64,000 nucleotides of DNA, taken from Castor canadensis (lineage: Eukaryota > Chordata > Mammalia > Rodentia > Castoridae). The stretch is from positions 161,004,542-161,068,541 of the forward strand of contig NC_133392.1 in NCBI RefSeq assembly GCF_047511655.1, written 5' to 3'. Made by a program: the position numbers and the translations under genes. Shown piece after piece: positions 24,904 through 36,900 of this stretch (positions are counted from its first letter, which is position 1; the number at the start of each line of letters is the position of its first letter). Below the pieces are notes generated by a model. The model was given only the letters and a program-made list of their open reading frames with translations. It searched no databases and was not told the DNA's origin.

Positions 24904-27507
24904 TTCCACCTTTGAGGGCTGACTGATGGATGAAGGGGTGCTTGGCCTGGAGGACTGTCCTGTGCAGGATCTGTGACAAGCTCTCTTCCAGAAACAGCTG
25001 CACTTTGGCCCATGTCCTGAAGATGTCTCTTGGCCTCTCCTTCCCCTGTGGAACCAGGGTTCACACTCTGCTGAGACGGTCATTAAGTCTCAGATGGCGT
25101 GATGTGGACACTGCCATTGATCATTGATCTTGGCAGCCATAAGAGAAGCAAAGGTGACTTTGACAAAGAAATCTCTACCCAGATGGGAGGTCTGTTGGGT
25201 GTGGCTACCTCAGGGCAGACAGGCCAGTGCCTGTTCCCCACAGGTTCATCTCCTGTCCAGGCCAGGGCTCCCTGAGGACAGGCACTGATCTGGTTTCTTC
25301 ACAGCTTCTTGTGGGTGCTGTAAGAAATGACCTGAAGCTAGGGACTAACCCTACAGAAATGCACTACTTAACAGTGTGGGCAAAGCTGCCCCTGTTAATG
25401 GCGCTGGTGCAGTCTGGGATCAGAAGATCCTGGTTTTTGTGCTCCAAATGGAAAAATCCAAGAAGACCATGTGGATGGGATGAGGTAGGACAGCTTTATT
25501 GAGAAAAGGAGAGTCATTGCTCTGCCAGGTGAGGAAAGGGAAGAAGAAGCAGAGGGTAAGGTGGGTGCAGGTGGAGTCCGCCGGCAGAAGGAGGATGCTT
25601 TTCTTCTTCAGGTGCCTCTAAAACCTTAGGACCCCATGGAGAGCAGGCCCAGGAGGTTCCCACCCAATAATGATCAAGTGGGGAAGGGGCATGGGCGGTT
25701 CCCAGCCAGGTGAGGGTCGTCTGGCCCATCCGCAGGCAACTCCTTGAGCCCCTAGCTTTTCCGACTTCTAGTCTGCCTCACCTCCTTCCTTTCCAGGGCT
25801 GTGAGGGAGAATCTGCTCTCGGTCTGTGTCCAGCTTTGGCGGCTTGCAGCGTTTACTGACTCATGGTTCTGCCTCTCCCTGGGAGAGTCTGGGACTCACA
25901 TGTGCTTCTCCCTTCTGCCATTGGATTTAGGGTCCACTCAGATAACCTAGCCTCATCCTGAGACCCCCCCTCCTTAATAACATTGGCAAAGATCCATTTT
26001 CCAAATCAGCTCCCGTTCACAGATATGGAAGCCATGGGCCTCTCCTTCTGGTGGTGCCATTCAACCCTGGCATGGCTGTCTTCCCAGTGCCTGGCCTTGT
26101 CACATGACTGGGTGGTTTTTGCTTGCACTTCCTATACCTCCCGCCCTCCTGCCTGCTTCCCCTGTGGAAGGATGGGGTAAAGGATAGGGGCCTGTGTTGG
26201 GTTTAGGTCGGGCCTAAGAGTTCTGATACCACATGGTCGTTAGGCAGTAGCTGTGCTTGTTGGAGAAGTCTTACAGGCTGGTTTTTAAAACATTGAACAG
26301 GAGCCGGTGGCCCCGGCATTTCCTGGACAGGAAAGGTCAGAAGTGGAGCCAATGGACCAGGCTAGGCAGCTGGCCCTGTGCTGCAGAATCCTGTGGCTTA
26401 TCCCCACGTTCAGGCTGTGTTTCATGGCCCATGTAACTCAACACAGACATTGGGTCTTTTTGTTTTGGTTTCTCATCTGTGGCAGGTTTGGAGATTTAGA
26501 ATAAACTTGGAAACTGTTGGCCCACAGGCTTCTCGGTGAATTGGTTGGTATTTGGGGCAGGGCTTCAGGTGTGTGCCTTGCTCTCTAGAGAGTGTCCTGT
26601 CTCTGGCTCTCACCATCACCAGTGGGGCATCTTGGCAGAAGTGCATGGGAACAGTGGCTGGAAGGCTGCTGTGGGTGCTTTGAGTCCAAGGACCTGAAGA
26701 CACCTTTGGCGTCAACCAGGCTGCGCTCTCACTTATCAGGAGGTGCATTTATAAAAATTCAAACAAGACGCAGCTTCTTTTCTTGGATTGGTGGAGACAT
26801 CGGTTCTGGCAGCTGGACAGAATGTTTTGCAGTTCTCCCCATGGAATTCTCTTCTACAGCTCCCTCAGAGGATTCCCTCAGGTTGTCGGACAGGGCGGCC
26901 CAGTGGTGGCTCTGGGAAAGAAGGGGAGACGTCTGCTTTGGACATCAGTACAGAGGTTTAATCCCCCTCTCCCTCTCACCTTATTTTTTCCTTGACCCAA
27001 AGATTATTATTTCCAGCAGAGAATGAAACAAAAACATTGAAAAGTAGTGTTTTTTAAAAGTGCTTTTCATGAAACCTACAGTGATTGTTTGCCAAGTGTA
27101 AAAACGGACTGTGTCTGTGCCTCACCTGTAGCTAGTTAGGGTCCTGACAGGCCAGAGCCGTGGTTATGAGGGGGATGCGGAGAAGAGGGCTGAGGCCTTT
27201 GGACAGGAGGTGTGTGCGGGAGCAGTGTGCATGGCACCTGCTGCTTGGGCATCTTCAGGGCCTGAGTATTGGGATCAGACAACCCTCGAGTGCTCAGGAT
27301 TGGGATGAGCAAATCCTCTCTGTACCTTGAGAGTGGAGCAAGAAAATCCTAAGGTGGAGTCTGGTGGCTACGGTTTCAAGAATGGCTTTTGGAATGGGGA
27401 TTTGGGCCAGAATCCAGACCAGAGGTGGGGTCCCCAGCCCCATCCAGAGCTGCAGCTATGTATGACATGGTGGGCTGCTGAACCAGTGGCTTCAATACTA
27501 CTGTCCC

Positions 27508-27521
27508 CCACAAGGGGGCAG
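27508..27521 (+). promoter_or_regulatory. CTCF-like motif
   Basis: CCACAAGGGGGCAG followed by TGCC; it matches the CTCF core apart from one position. Confidence 0.45.
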
Positions 27522-27715
27522 TGCCCCCAAGAATCTGGCAACACCCTCTCTCCTTGGCTTCCTGCTGGTCTGCCCTTCCATAGTCCTTAAATTAACATAC
27601 ACAATCAATTAACAAACACATCAAGATGATCACAATTAAATTTCAGTGCAGCTTGGAAGGAACTAGATAGAGTGATTCCACCATTCATTTGGACCAATGA
27701 GTAAAAATTACCAAT

Positions 27716-28030
27716 ACAGGCGGATGCGGTGACTCATGCGTGTAATTCCAGCTACTTGGGAGGCAGAGATTGGGAGGATCGTAGTTCAAGACCACCCTGG
27801 GCAAAAAGATAGCAAGATCCCATCTCAACCAAACAGGCTGGGCATCGTGGCACACACCTGTCATCCCAGTAACGGGGGAGGCATAGGCAGAGGAGGATCA
27901 TGGTAAAGAACAAAAAGTGAGACCCTATCTGAAAAATAACCTAAAAGCAAAAAAGGCATTACTCAAGTGGTAGAGCACTTGTCTAGCAAGCACAAGGCCC
28001 TGAGTTCAAACCCTAGGACCATCAAAAAAT
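27716..28030 (+). mobile_element. Trimeric SINE (B1 + B1 + ID), copy 2
   Basis: First B1 monomer with GTGTAATTCCAGCTACTTGG, linker CAACCAAACAGGCTGGGC, second B1 monomer with CACACACCTGTCATCCCAG, linker AACCTAAAAGCAAAAAAGGC, then the ID part CTCAAGTGGTAGAGCACTTG and an A-rich tail. Best preserved of the three copies. Confidence 0.88.
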
Positions 28031-28836
28031 AATAACATAATTTGTGGAGGAAAACTGAGAGTAACTGGTGGGCCTGCTGCACAGCCTTCTAAAGGGGCCA
28101 GCACTGTCTCACTGTGGTGATCCTGGCAAGTTTCACAACTGTCTGGGGCTGGAGTAAGAGTGGATGGAAATGCCCAGAAGCAGGTTCTGTCTGCAGTGAG
28201 AAGAGAAGGTGCTCACGCTTGTCAGTGGCAAATCAGCCAGGGCTGACTTCATGAGATAAATACAGGCAACAAATTCAATAAATAAAGAGAATAAATCCAT
28301 CAGTGCTTGTTTCCAAGCAACGGAGGGGACACATTGGCCATGTATCAAAACTATCAGTCCAGACTGGGAAAGGGTTTGCAATAATTACACCCCACAAACT
28401 TTATTATGAAAATGCACTAAGCTAGCTAATTCTTGGAGAATGCTATGTTCTGTTTAACTTGATTGCCATCAAAGAAAACTTATTTATTGAGTTAAATCTG
28501 TGCGTAAAATCAAACACATATGAACAGTCTCATTACTTTTTTAAAACAAAAATTAATTCCGAGTACCCTCTTTCATCTGTTATGTCAGGAAGATGCACCT
28601 GAGAATTAGGCAGTTGAATGCTCAGCAATGGCCCTCAAGTGCAGAGGGGATGAGCTCTGGGTAGAAGGGGACATTTTGGGGAAGGACAGTCCCAGGGTCT
28701 TTGGGCCTGCAACAGTCTGTGTGTGTGTGGCATTAGCTTTGTGAAGTGAGTCTGTGTTGCAAGGTTCACCATCCATACCTGTGCCTGGGCTCGGGGGTTC
28801 TTTCTGGGGATGGTGGATTTCCCCTACCTTGAAGAC

Positions 28837-28929
28837 ATTTTTTGTTGTTGTTGTTAGTATTGGGGTTTGAATTCAGGGCCTTGTGCTTGCTAGGCAGGTG
28901 CTCTACCAATTAAGCCGCACCTTCCAGCC
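28837..28929 (-). mobile_element. ID-type SINE monomer
   Basis: A TTG-repeat head, GGGGTTTGAATTCAGGGCC, GCTAGGCAGGTGCTCTACC in reverse ID order. Confidence 0.85.
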
Positions 28930-30299
28930 TTCCCCCTCCTTTGGCTGGCACATGAGAAAAGGCCACACCTGCCTTGGTAGGGGCTGTGGCAGGTATCCTA
29001 ACCACAGGGATTTCCAGCAAGAAGCACCTGCCGGCCGACCTGCCATTTGCCTAGGACTCTGCCCAGAAGCCGGACTTAGTGCCTAGACAGGTGGACAGAA
29101 GCAGAATCTTCCATAAAGCTGTGATCTCTGGCCCTTTCAAATCGGAAGTGGGAGTGGAGCCTAGAAACGCATGCATGAGGTCATGTATTTTTGTAAAATT
29201 TGCAAAAATAGCTTCTTTTTGTATTACTTTCTTCAAGAGGCTCCCCAAATGTTTTGTTTCAGGACACACAGAACCTGGATCCTTCCTTGCCAGAGATTCG
29301 CTTTCATCTGTCTACGTTCTTTCCTTCTTCCTCAGCTAAACTGGAGACATTTCTGAGACTGAGTCTAGAGGGCTCAGATTGGGGGCGGGAGGGGGGGCAC
29401 CATTGCAGCTCCATTGTGTCTGAACAGTTGGGAGTCTCAGCCTCCCAAATCCTCCTGCCAGGGGCTCCCTCCATTTGGGGGAGGGGGGATTCTGGAGACT
29501 TCCTCTTCACTCAGACCACAGGAAGTGTTGGAGGAAGAAGGTCGAGGGAAAGGGGGCCTGCCAGGCTCTGCTAGGTGGTGCACCTCTCCAGCTGGGACTG
29601 GCAGGGGCTAGCGCTTGCACCTGTGACTAATGAGGGCCCCCACTCCAATCCCACCAGGTCCCGCCCTGGCTGTATCTCCCTCCAGCACTCAGCCACTCTG
29701 AGTGACTGGTAGTCCTCACCCCAGGGATGCCATGCCCAGCCCCTGGACTACTCGGTCCTGGCCCTGGAGTAAGTCATTTCCAAGCCCAAACCTGGTTTAA
29801 AGGAGAAAAACTTAGCGCTGGAGCACAGGCCTTGCTTCTGGGTTCCCAGCCTCCCGTGTTGGTGGCCGGTGGGACCCCCATACCTACCTCCTCCAGGCCA
29901 CTGCACTCTCTCCAGAAATAGGAATAAAAACATCGAGGGTGATTGGTGACCAATAATGTTGGTACCCAAAGGGGTGTGCCCACTCCCTTCCCAAGCCCTT
30001 TCTGCAGCAGAGCGGCCAGGCAGGGGAAGAGCTTCCAGGAGTGAGGGTGGATGGAGCGTCCACGTGGAGGACAAGCCAGGACTGGCTTCCCATAGGATTT
30101 AAGAAGGAAGGGGAGGCTTAGGGTTGCCTCCAGAAGCCTCAGGTCTGGGGTTGGATTGGGCGGAGAGCCGTCTTTGCTGTGTGTACGAAGTGTGCACCTC
30201 TGGCACTCAGTCCCCACGGAGCTGGTCACTGCATTCCGACGATACCTGGGACTTTCAGCCTGAGGTGATCAGCGAGCGTGAAGGGGCTGCATTTGCCGG

Positions 30300-30785
30300 A
30301 CTCTGGCGAAGGTGTAGGCGGGGCCGGGAGGGGAGGGGGCTAGGGGCGGGCCTGGAAGCTGGGCACTAGGCGGGGCCTAGGGCAGAAGAGGCGGGGCCTG
30401 GTGTGGGGGCGTGGCGTAATTTGGGAGGACAGGGGCGGGATCGTGGGCGGGCCGGGTTGGGGTCGGGGCCGGGGGCGTGTCGTAGGCCTGGCCGGCCTCT
30501 CAGACGCCCCCTCCGCTCTCTCTGCCTACGGCGCCCCGCAAGTGTTGGGAGGGTGGGCCCAGGCGCGCAGGTCCCCGTGTAGCTCCTTTGCACGCCGGCG
30601 GGAAGTCGGCTCCTCCGCACCTGCACCGACCTCAACCGTGCTCCGTGTATCTGGCGCGGGCACCTGTGCTGCACCCCGCGCGTGCCCTCCCGGGCCATGG
30701 TGCACGTGGAGACTACAGCTCGGAACCTCTGGGGCTGCCAGTGAGGGGACGAGCCGAGGATAACCTGGCGCGGCCGGTGCGCACG
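30300..30785 (+). promoter_or_regulatory. MEGF6: MEGF6 CpG-island promoter and 5' UTR
   Basis: From about 30315 to 30480 there is a dense run of GC-boxes (repeated GGCGGGGCCTGG-like and GGGGCGGG sequences), typical Sp/KLF sites, with no TATA. It ends at the MEGF6 start codon. The exact transcription start is not visible. Confidence 0.65.
30697..30744 (+). CDS. Candidate upstream ORF before MEGF6, 15 codons
   Basis: GCCATGG is an optimal start context. The ORF encodes MVHVETTARNLWGCQ and stops with TGA 41 bases before the MEGF6 ATG, in a different frame. If transcription starts upstream of 30697 it could restrain MEGF6 translation. Whether it is in the mRNA is unknown. Confidence 0.35.
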   Translation: MVHVETTARNLWGCQ

Positions 30786-30916
30786 ATGCTTTTCCCGGCG
30801 GAGGCGAGGGCGGCTGGGCGCGCGGTGGCCCTGGCGCTGCTTCTGTTGCTGCTGCTCCCCGCGGTGCCTGCAACCGTCCCTCCGCGGTCCCCGCTGTCCC
30901 CACTACAGCCAAGCAT
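30786..30916 (+). CDS. MEGF6: MEGF6 coding exon 1
   Basis: Signal peptide and Pro-rich linker, residues 1-43 plus two bases of M44; donor GTGAGT. Confidence 0.94.
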
Positions 30917-33900
30917 GTGAGTTGTGGGAGCAGGGAGGCTCGGCGGGCGTCGGAGACCTGGGGACAGAGCTCGGGGCTTTGTCTCTGGGGCTCCAGAACA
31001 GTGGACTCTCAGCCTTAACTGGGGAGGGGATGGTCCAGACCCAAGGTCCTGGGTTGGGTATAGGGCGCGCCTGTGGCGGGGCTCCTCGCCTCCTCCCTCC
31101 CTCCCTGCCTCGGTGATGTGGGTCCTGCAGGCTCAGGAAGAAGTCCAACTTTGGAGAGGTGAGAGGAGTCCGGCTCCTGCCGGGCAGGGTCCAGTTGGGG
31201 AACCGGCTTGGAGACGGCAGAGAGGAAGCAGCCCGCTCCCACTTCCTCCGCAAGCCTGTCTCCTGGGGTCTGGGGGCCTGCGCAGGGGCGGGGGTGCCCA
31301 GATGGGGCTGCAGAGCTGGTTTGTGTGTTAAACACGTGCGCTTTGGGGCGGCTGGAGAAGGAATTCAGTACCCGAATGGGCAGGAAGAGAGGATCAGGGA
31401 GCCAGCCGCGATGAATTTAATTTTGAAAGATGATTCCCCAACGGGCCGTTTAGCGGTCTTTCTTAAACAGCAAAGCAATCCCTGTGTTGGCCTCAGAGGA
31501 AAACTGGTGTGAAGTGAGCCGAAGTGGAGGAGGGGCAGTCTGCAGCCCTCCCCACCCCAGCGCTCCCTGCAGGGTGCTGGGCTCTGGGCCTGCAGAGCTT
31601 GGCAAGCGTGCTACCCCTGCAGAGGGGTGGGCTGCAGAGGGGTGGGGGAGGGGCCCAGGTCTGGGTTGGGGCTTCCTGTCTGCCAGACCCACAGAAGGGG
31701 CTTCTCAGGCTCCTCCTGCCCAGTACTCTCCCAGAGGGTCTGGCACTGACAGCCCCAATGGGCCACACACCTGGCCACGGAGGACAGAGCTGTGGCTTTC
31801 TGAGAATCAGTTAAACAGGCTTCTGTGATGGGGGAGGCAGACAGGTCTGCACCCCCAGGACCCTTGCCCCTCTCCTGGGTCTTGCTTTTCTCTAAGAAGG
31901 AAGAGTTGCCTGTGCTCTTCACACAGGAGGGGGCTGTCTCTGGGTCCAGAGCCTTTCATCCAGAGCTGTGAAAGGCCTGAGCACCGACTCCATGTGACTT
32001 CTACTGGACATTCTTCTTTCCTGTGATGCCAACAAGTTTGTCCAAGGAGAACTGCAGTCCCAGAAGAGTGACCTTGGGCTACTCAGCCTGCCTGCCCCTT
32101 ACATGGTTGTCAGGCAGCTGGCCACAGGCTCCTGGGAGATCCAGGGCGCTGGTCAGGGTGGGTGGAGGAGGCTGACAGATGTCTCTGTCCCCAGTGTGCT
32201 CATGGAAACTGCTTACCCGTGTTTGCTGCTCACTCAGAGAGTGGAGCCAGAGTTTGTTTCCTGTGTCCTGCCTGTCACCGGGGGCTCCATAGGAGAGTCC
32301 TGCTTAACACTTTTACCAGAATCTCTCCTCCCTCCCCTCTCCCTGTTCTTTTAATCTTGGGATCCTCTCGGGGCACCTCCCACCCTTCAGTGGTGGCTGC
32401 TTGTCTGGGGTCTTTGCCCCTACTTTTGGCCCTTGTATGTCCCAAGGGGACTCTGTTCTCAGATTGCCTGTCTTAAGTGGATCAGAGTTCCAGGTTGGCT
32501 GAGAATACTTACACATGCCTGGCACGCAGTAGGGCAGCAGTAGGTCCTGGCTGGCAGTCTGGGCCAACAAGGGATAGCTGTGTTCTGCTAGAGGTGTCTT
32601 CATGGGACCCTCTGGATCTGCAGAGTAAAGAGGAGGGTAGAAGCCTGAGGGCTGCAGGCTCCTTTCACCCCAGAGGAGCAAAGAAGGGAGCTTGGGAGAG
32701 CAATGAGGGTTGCAGAAAGTGCTTCCTCCTTGTGGTCCTGCCCCCCCTCTACTTCCCCCTGTGGGCTTCCTTTCTGAAGAGCTCTGACTGGCTGGCAGGG
32801 CCTCGCTTGGGCAGCTACACCCCTTCTGGCCAGTTTTTCTGAACGGTTAGCTGCTGAACTTGAATAGTACCTTGACCTCCTGCCCATGGCTCCCTTTGAG
32901 GGGTCCAGGGGATGCTCCACTCCCAGACATTCCGTGAACCTTTGTGAATCTGCTGGAATGATGTGGATGTTTCTTTGGCTCCTGCTGACCAAGTATTCCC
33001 TGGGTCAGCACCATCCCAGGAGTGGACAAAGATTATCTGTCTCCTTGCTTTTACCTCTGAGTGACTATCTGCTGTGTGGAAGTGTGGCCTGTTCTGCTTT
33101 CCTCGAGCTGGGGACGACTGCTGATCACGTGCAGAGCTGGCAAGGACTTCTGGGAGCAGAGTCTGGGATGGGGAGACAGGTTGTCCCCATGCTGAAGCTC
33201 TCTCTGACCAGGTGATCTTGGACCAGCCCCGGGCCCAGACTGCACAACAGAGGACATAGGACCTGCATTGGCTCCACTGCACGAGGCTTCTCTCAGGCTA
33301 GAGTCTAAGTAAATGGTTAGGGCTTTGGAATCAGTTAATTATATTGGCCCCTCCCACCCTCCAAGCTCAAGTTCCATCTTGCAAGAAGCTCTTTGGCCCC
33401 ACTGGCCCTGAGGGCTCAAACGGCCACATTCTCTAAGGTTGGGGCCCCTTCTAGTGTAGCCCTTAGGAAGCCCCCTGCCCTGCCACTTCAGGATGTCAGA
33501 AACTGAATTGTGCTTTGAATGGCCAGATGTCGCAGCAGGTCTGGGTGCTTTGGTATGAGGTGGGGAGGAGGGGACCAGCATCCTCTGTCCAGCCATTTGA
33601 GAAGCACAGAGTCCAGCAGTGCCTGGGTAAGGCAGAAGAAGTGGGCCCTTTAGGCCTGGCTCCAGGTCTTATAGCGGGTGACCTTAAGCAGACCATTCAG
33701 GGAGTTGATGTCACCTCCTTTCAGGGGCATTGGGGACATTTGATGATAAAATGCCTGGTGGCAGCATAGAGGAGGTGCTCCAAGACAGATTACCCACCCC
33801 CCCCGGGGGGGGTTGTCTCCATGGGGTAGGAAGAAGGGTCTGCAGAGTCTTTTCCCTTCTGGCACTGGAATGGCACACATAGTCACTCCTGGCTAGAGGA

Positions 33901-36900
33901 TCCAGGTGGCTGTGGAGGCTTTGAAGCCACAGTTGTAGGCACCATCTAGGGGTTCACAGTAGGGCCTGGATCCCACTCCCAGCATGTACCACCCTGCCTG
34001 ACCCCTGAGAGTCTTCACCAGACTTGGCTGGCTAGCCTTTGCCTTGGAATGGGAACTTGGGAGATGGTGGAGGGGTGTGAGTGGGCTCCTGGGAAGGAGG
34101 TCTGGGATAGGACATGTTTGTGGCAGCCCCTGCCCCATGGACTTGGCTGGAGATGCAGAGTTGGGTCTGCCTTGGCTGTATTGCCTTCCACTTATGGGCA
34201 GTTGGAGGCTGAGGGCCTGGTGTTGGTGCAGTGGCCAGGCAGGCGCAGACCCTGCTGTCCCAGCTGGAGGGTTCCTGCCGTCTGTTTGCCGCTTTCATCT
34301 TGGCTGCTAGTGGCCCATGCACTTCCCTGAGGGGGCGGCTTCCTACCCAGCAGAGTGAGGGAAGGGAAAAATAAAATTGTCGCTTGCCAGAGCATCCGTC
34401 TGGAGGCGGCTGGCCTTGGACCAGGGCAGCTGGCCAGGAAGACCAGGGTCTTTAAGTGCTGAGGCTGGGGCCAGCACTCAACAGACCAGCGAGGATGTTG
34501 GGGCCACATGGGGAATAGGAATGCCTTGCCAGATGTGGGGTGGAGGGCAGTGGACAGAGGCCAAAGATGCACCCATGTCTCCTGGCAGAGTAGGGACTTC
34601 AACTGGAGAAGTCAGGGGTGGCCCTTGATTTGCCCCCAAGAAAGTGGAGGGGCTCTGTGCCAGGATTTGCCAGGCTCACTCTGGTGCCCCCTAGGTTAGA
34701 CACAGACTCTGGTCCACTCAGGACACACACATCGTCCCTCATGCCAGAGAATGGTCCTGAAGGCTGAGCCTCTTTCCCTCTTCCTTGGGCTTAGTCTGAC
34801 TTAGTCAGTTACTCGCCCTGAAGCCATGTTCTCGCTCCCAAAACTTGCTTCTGGAGGCCACCCTCAGCCCTTAGCAGAGCAAGCCTGGGTAAGCCCTGTC
34901 CATAGCTTGCTGGGCATCTTTGGACCGTCCCTCCCACTGACGTGTCCCCCACAGGACTGGTGCCCTTTCCCCACCTGCTTGGAGCCTGGGATCTGGAGGG
35001 TCATCTTGGGCCACTTAGCCTTCAGCATTGTGTGCCCCCCTCTGCTGGATTCTGCAGTCTGGACTGGGAGTGGGGTCAATGTGTGACACTCCTGCTTGAT
35101 GGAGGAACAGGGGGCTGGAGTTTCACTTTGCCATTTTTCCAATTCCTACCTGCTCCTCTGAGAGGATGTCCTCATTCCCCTGTATGGGCCCAGGATGCAC
35201 TGAAATCCAGGGGTGGAGGAGGGTTGGATGTAAAGAGCTTAAGCCTGGGAGCCTGGTGGCCTCGGGTCCATCCTGAGCACTGGCTGAGGGCTGCTGTTTC
35301 TGTCCTCTTGTCTGTCAGAAGGGTGATGCTGTCTATCTTGTGGGGGGCTCAGGAGCAGCTCCTTGGGCAGCATCAGGCCCTGTGGCCATTGTTCCTTCAA
35401 CCTCTCAGTCCCCTTGCCCTTGAACCCATGCTGGGTGCCAGGTGGCCACCATGCTGCGCAGGCCTGGTCACAAGTCTGAACCCCATACGGGATAGTTGGA
35501 CACTGGAGGGCGGGCCTGCTGTTGGTAGCTGAAGTGCCAACTGTCCTTGTCCTTTGTCCCAGGCCCCACGTGTGTGCTGAGCAAGAGCTGACCCTTGTGG
35601 GCCACCGCCAGCCCTGTGTGAGGGCTTTCAACCGCGTGGTTCCTGTGTGGAAGCCTGGTTGTGGACAGGAGGCATGGTGCATTGGCCAGGAGCGCAGGTA
35701 CGTACCCGGCAGGGGCCTGGGTCTGATGCAGGGGGCTGTGCTCAACCAAGAGCAGCAGTGACCACCCGGGGCCCAGAAAGCTGGGGCTGGCCAGTGCTGG
35801 GCTCAGGACCACCCGAAGCCCCTCATGGAGGACACAGCCTCTCATCCCCTCAGGGGTGAGCCTGCCACAGAGCCCCAGGCTGTGGCTGTCTTGCTCAGCC
35901 GGACATCGGTCCTTTGTGAGGGTGGAGTGGGGGCCCTGCGGGGAGGGGAGCTGGCACACAAGGGGCTGAAAGCCTGTTGAGTTCCTGGCTGGAGACCCTT
36001 GCCACCTGACCCTTGGGCCTTGTTCCCAAGCCCGTGTGAAATCTTTTATTGCTCAATATTTTATTTCAAAATCAGACTTAAGAAGGACCTTTGCATACCT
36101 CTCCTTTTTATAGACTCAGGTCTGTAGACTCCGTCGACTGCAGAGCTGGGTGGTGGGGGTATTGGCTGTGGCCTGCGTCGGGAGCAGGGTCCGTGTGTCT
36201 GGGTGAGGGAAGGTGAGAATGTATTCTGAGGAGCATGCAGTGCTTGGCTTCTGAGCTTGGGCTCCAGGGAGCAGCTGCAGCACTGCCCCTCGAGGCCCTC
36301 ATGTGCAGGAGACAGGGCGCATGTGGGTGTGTGCTGCTCCTGGGAGCTCCAGGGAGGTGCTGGAGCTGGGGTTCTGCTTTTTTTGTTAAATGTCTGTTTG
36401 CTGCATGGTTCATCCCTACTCAGAGCAAAGGAGGAAAAAAATACAGTTAAATGTAGCAGAGCTTCTCACCCTGGGGTGGGGAGCTTGTCTCTCTCTCCCA
36501 GGACACTGTCATATTGGGAGGCAGTTTCATGTAGAGCGGTGAGCTGGGGGCCAGGATTGTGCATCTAGCTGGATGCTGGTTAAGTCGCTGTACACAGCAG
36601 AGTCCTCTCCCGAAGGAATTCCTGGTCCTAGTCCAGGAGTGCTGAGGTTGAGGGACCCTGAGCCGGAAGAACTCTCCTCTTGTCGTTTTCTCCAGAGAGG
36701 GGCATTTTACGGTGACAGGGTCTTCAAAGCAGCCAGGGTCTTCCATCTCCTGGTAAGGTGTCCTGCAGCCTTCCTGGGCTGTGTGCTGGAGGCCATGGTC
36801 TCTCTGAGCACATTGTGCCTTTGGTTCTATGTCAGGGTTTCCTGGATAGCTTGGTGGGGGACGTGTGAAGAGGTCCTGGACTCCCCTTGAGCTGCCCAGC

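Larger units (their letters stand above)
22121..30299. other. Intergenic DNA between the divergent TPRG1L and MEGF6 promoters
   Basis: I find no exon with recognisable protein homology. The first 400 bases are still CpG-rich with CACG-type motifs (22250-22370). The rest holds a truncated ID element in CT-rich sequence, a trimeric SINE, one ID element, two CTCF-like motifs and an AT-rich block (28380-28570). In human a similar-sized gap separates these genes. Confidence 0.7.
30917..35562 (+). other. MEGF6: MEGF6 intron 1
   Basis: 4.6 kb, GC-rich and remarkably free of SINEs. It holds a C8G8 palindrome and a CTCF-like motif; no further exon is recognised. Confidence 0.75.

Noticed and set aside
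30588-30785. In-frame upstream extension of MEGF6
   Set aside because: The frame is open but has no ATG, and the signal peptide follows directly after the ATG at 30786.
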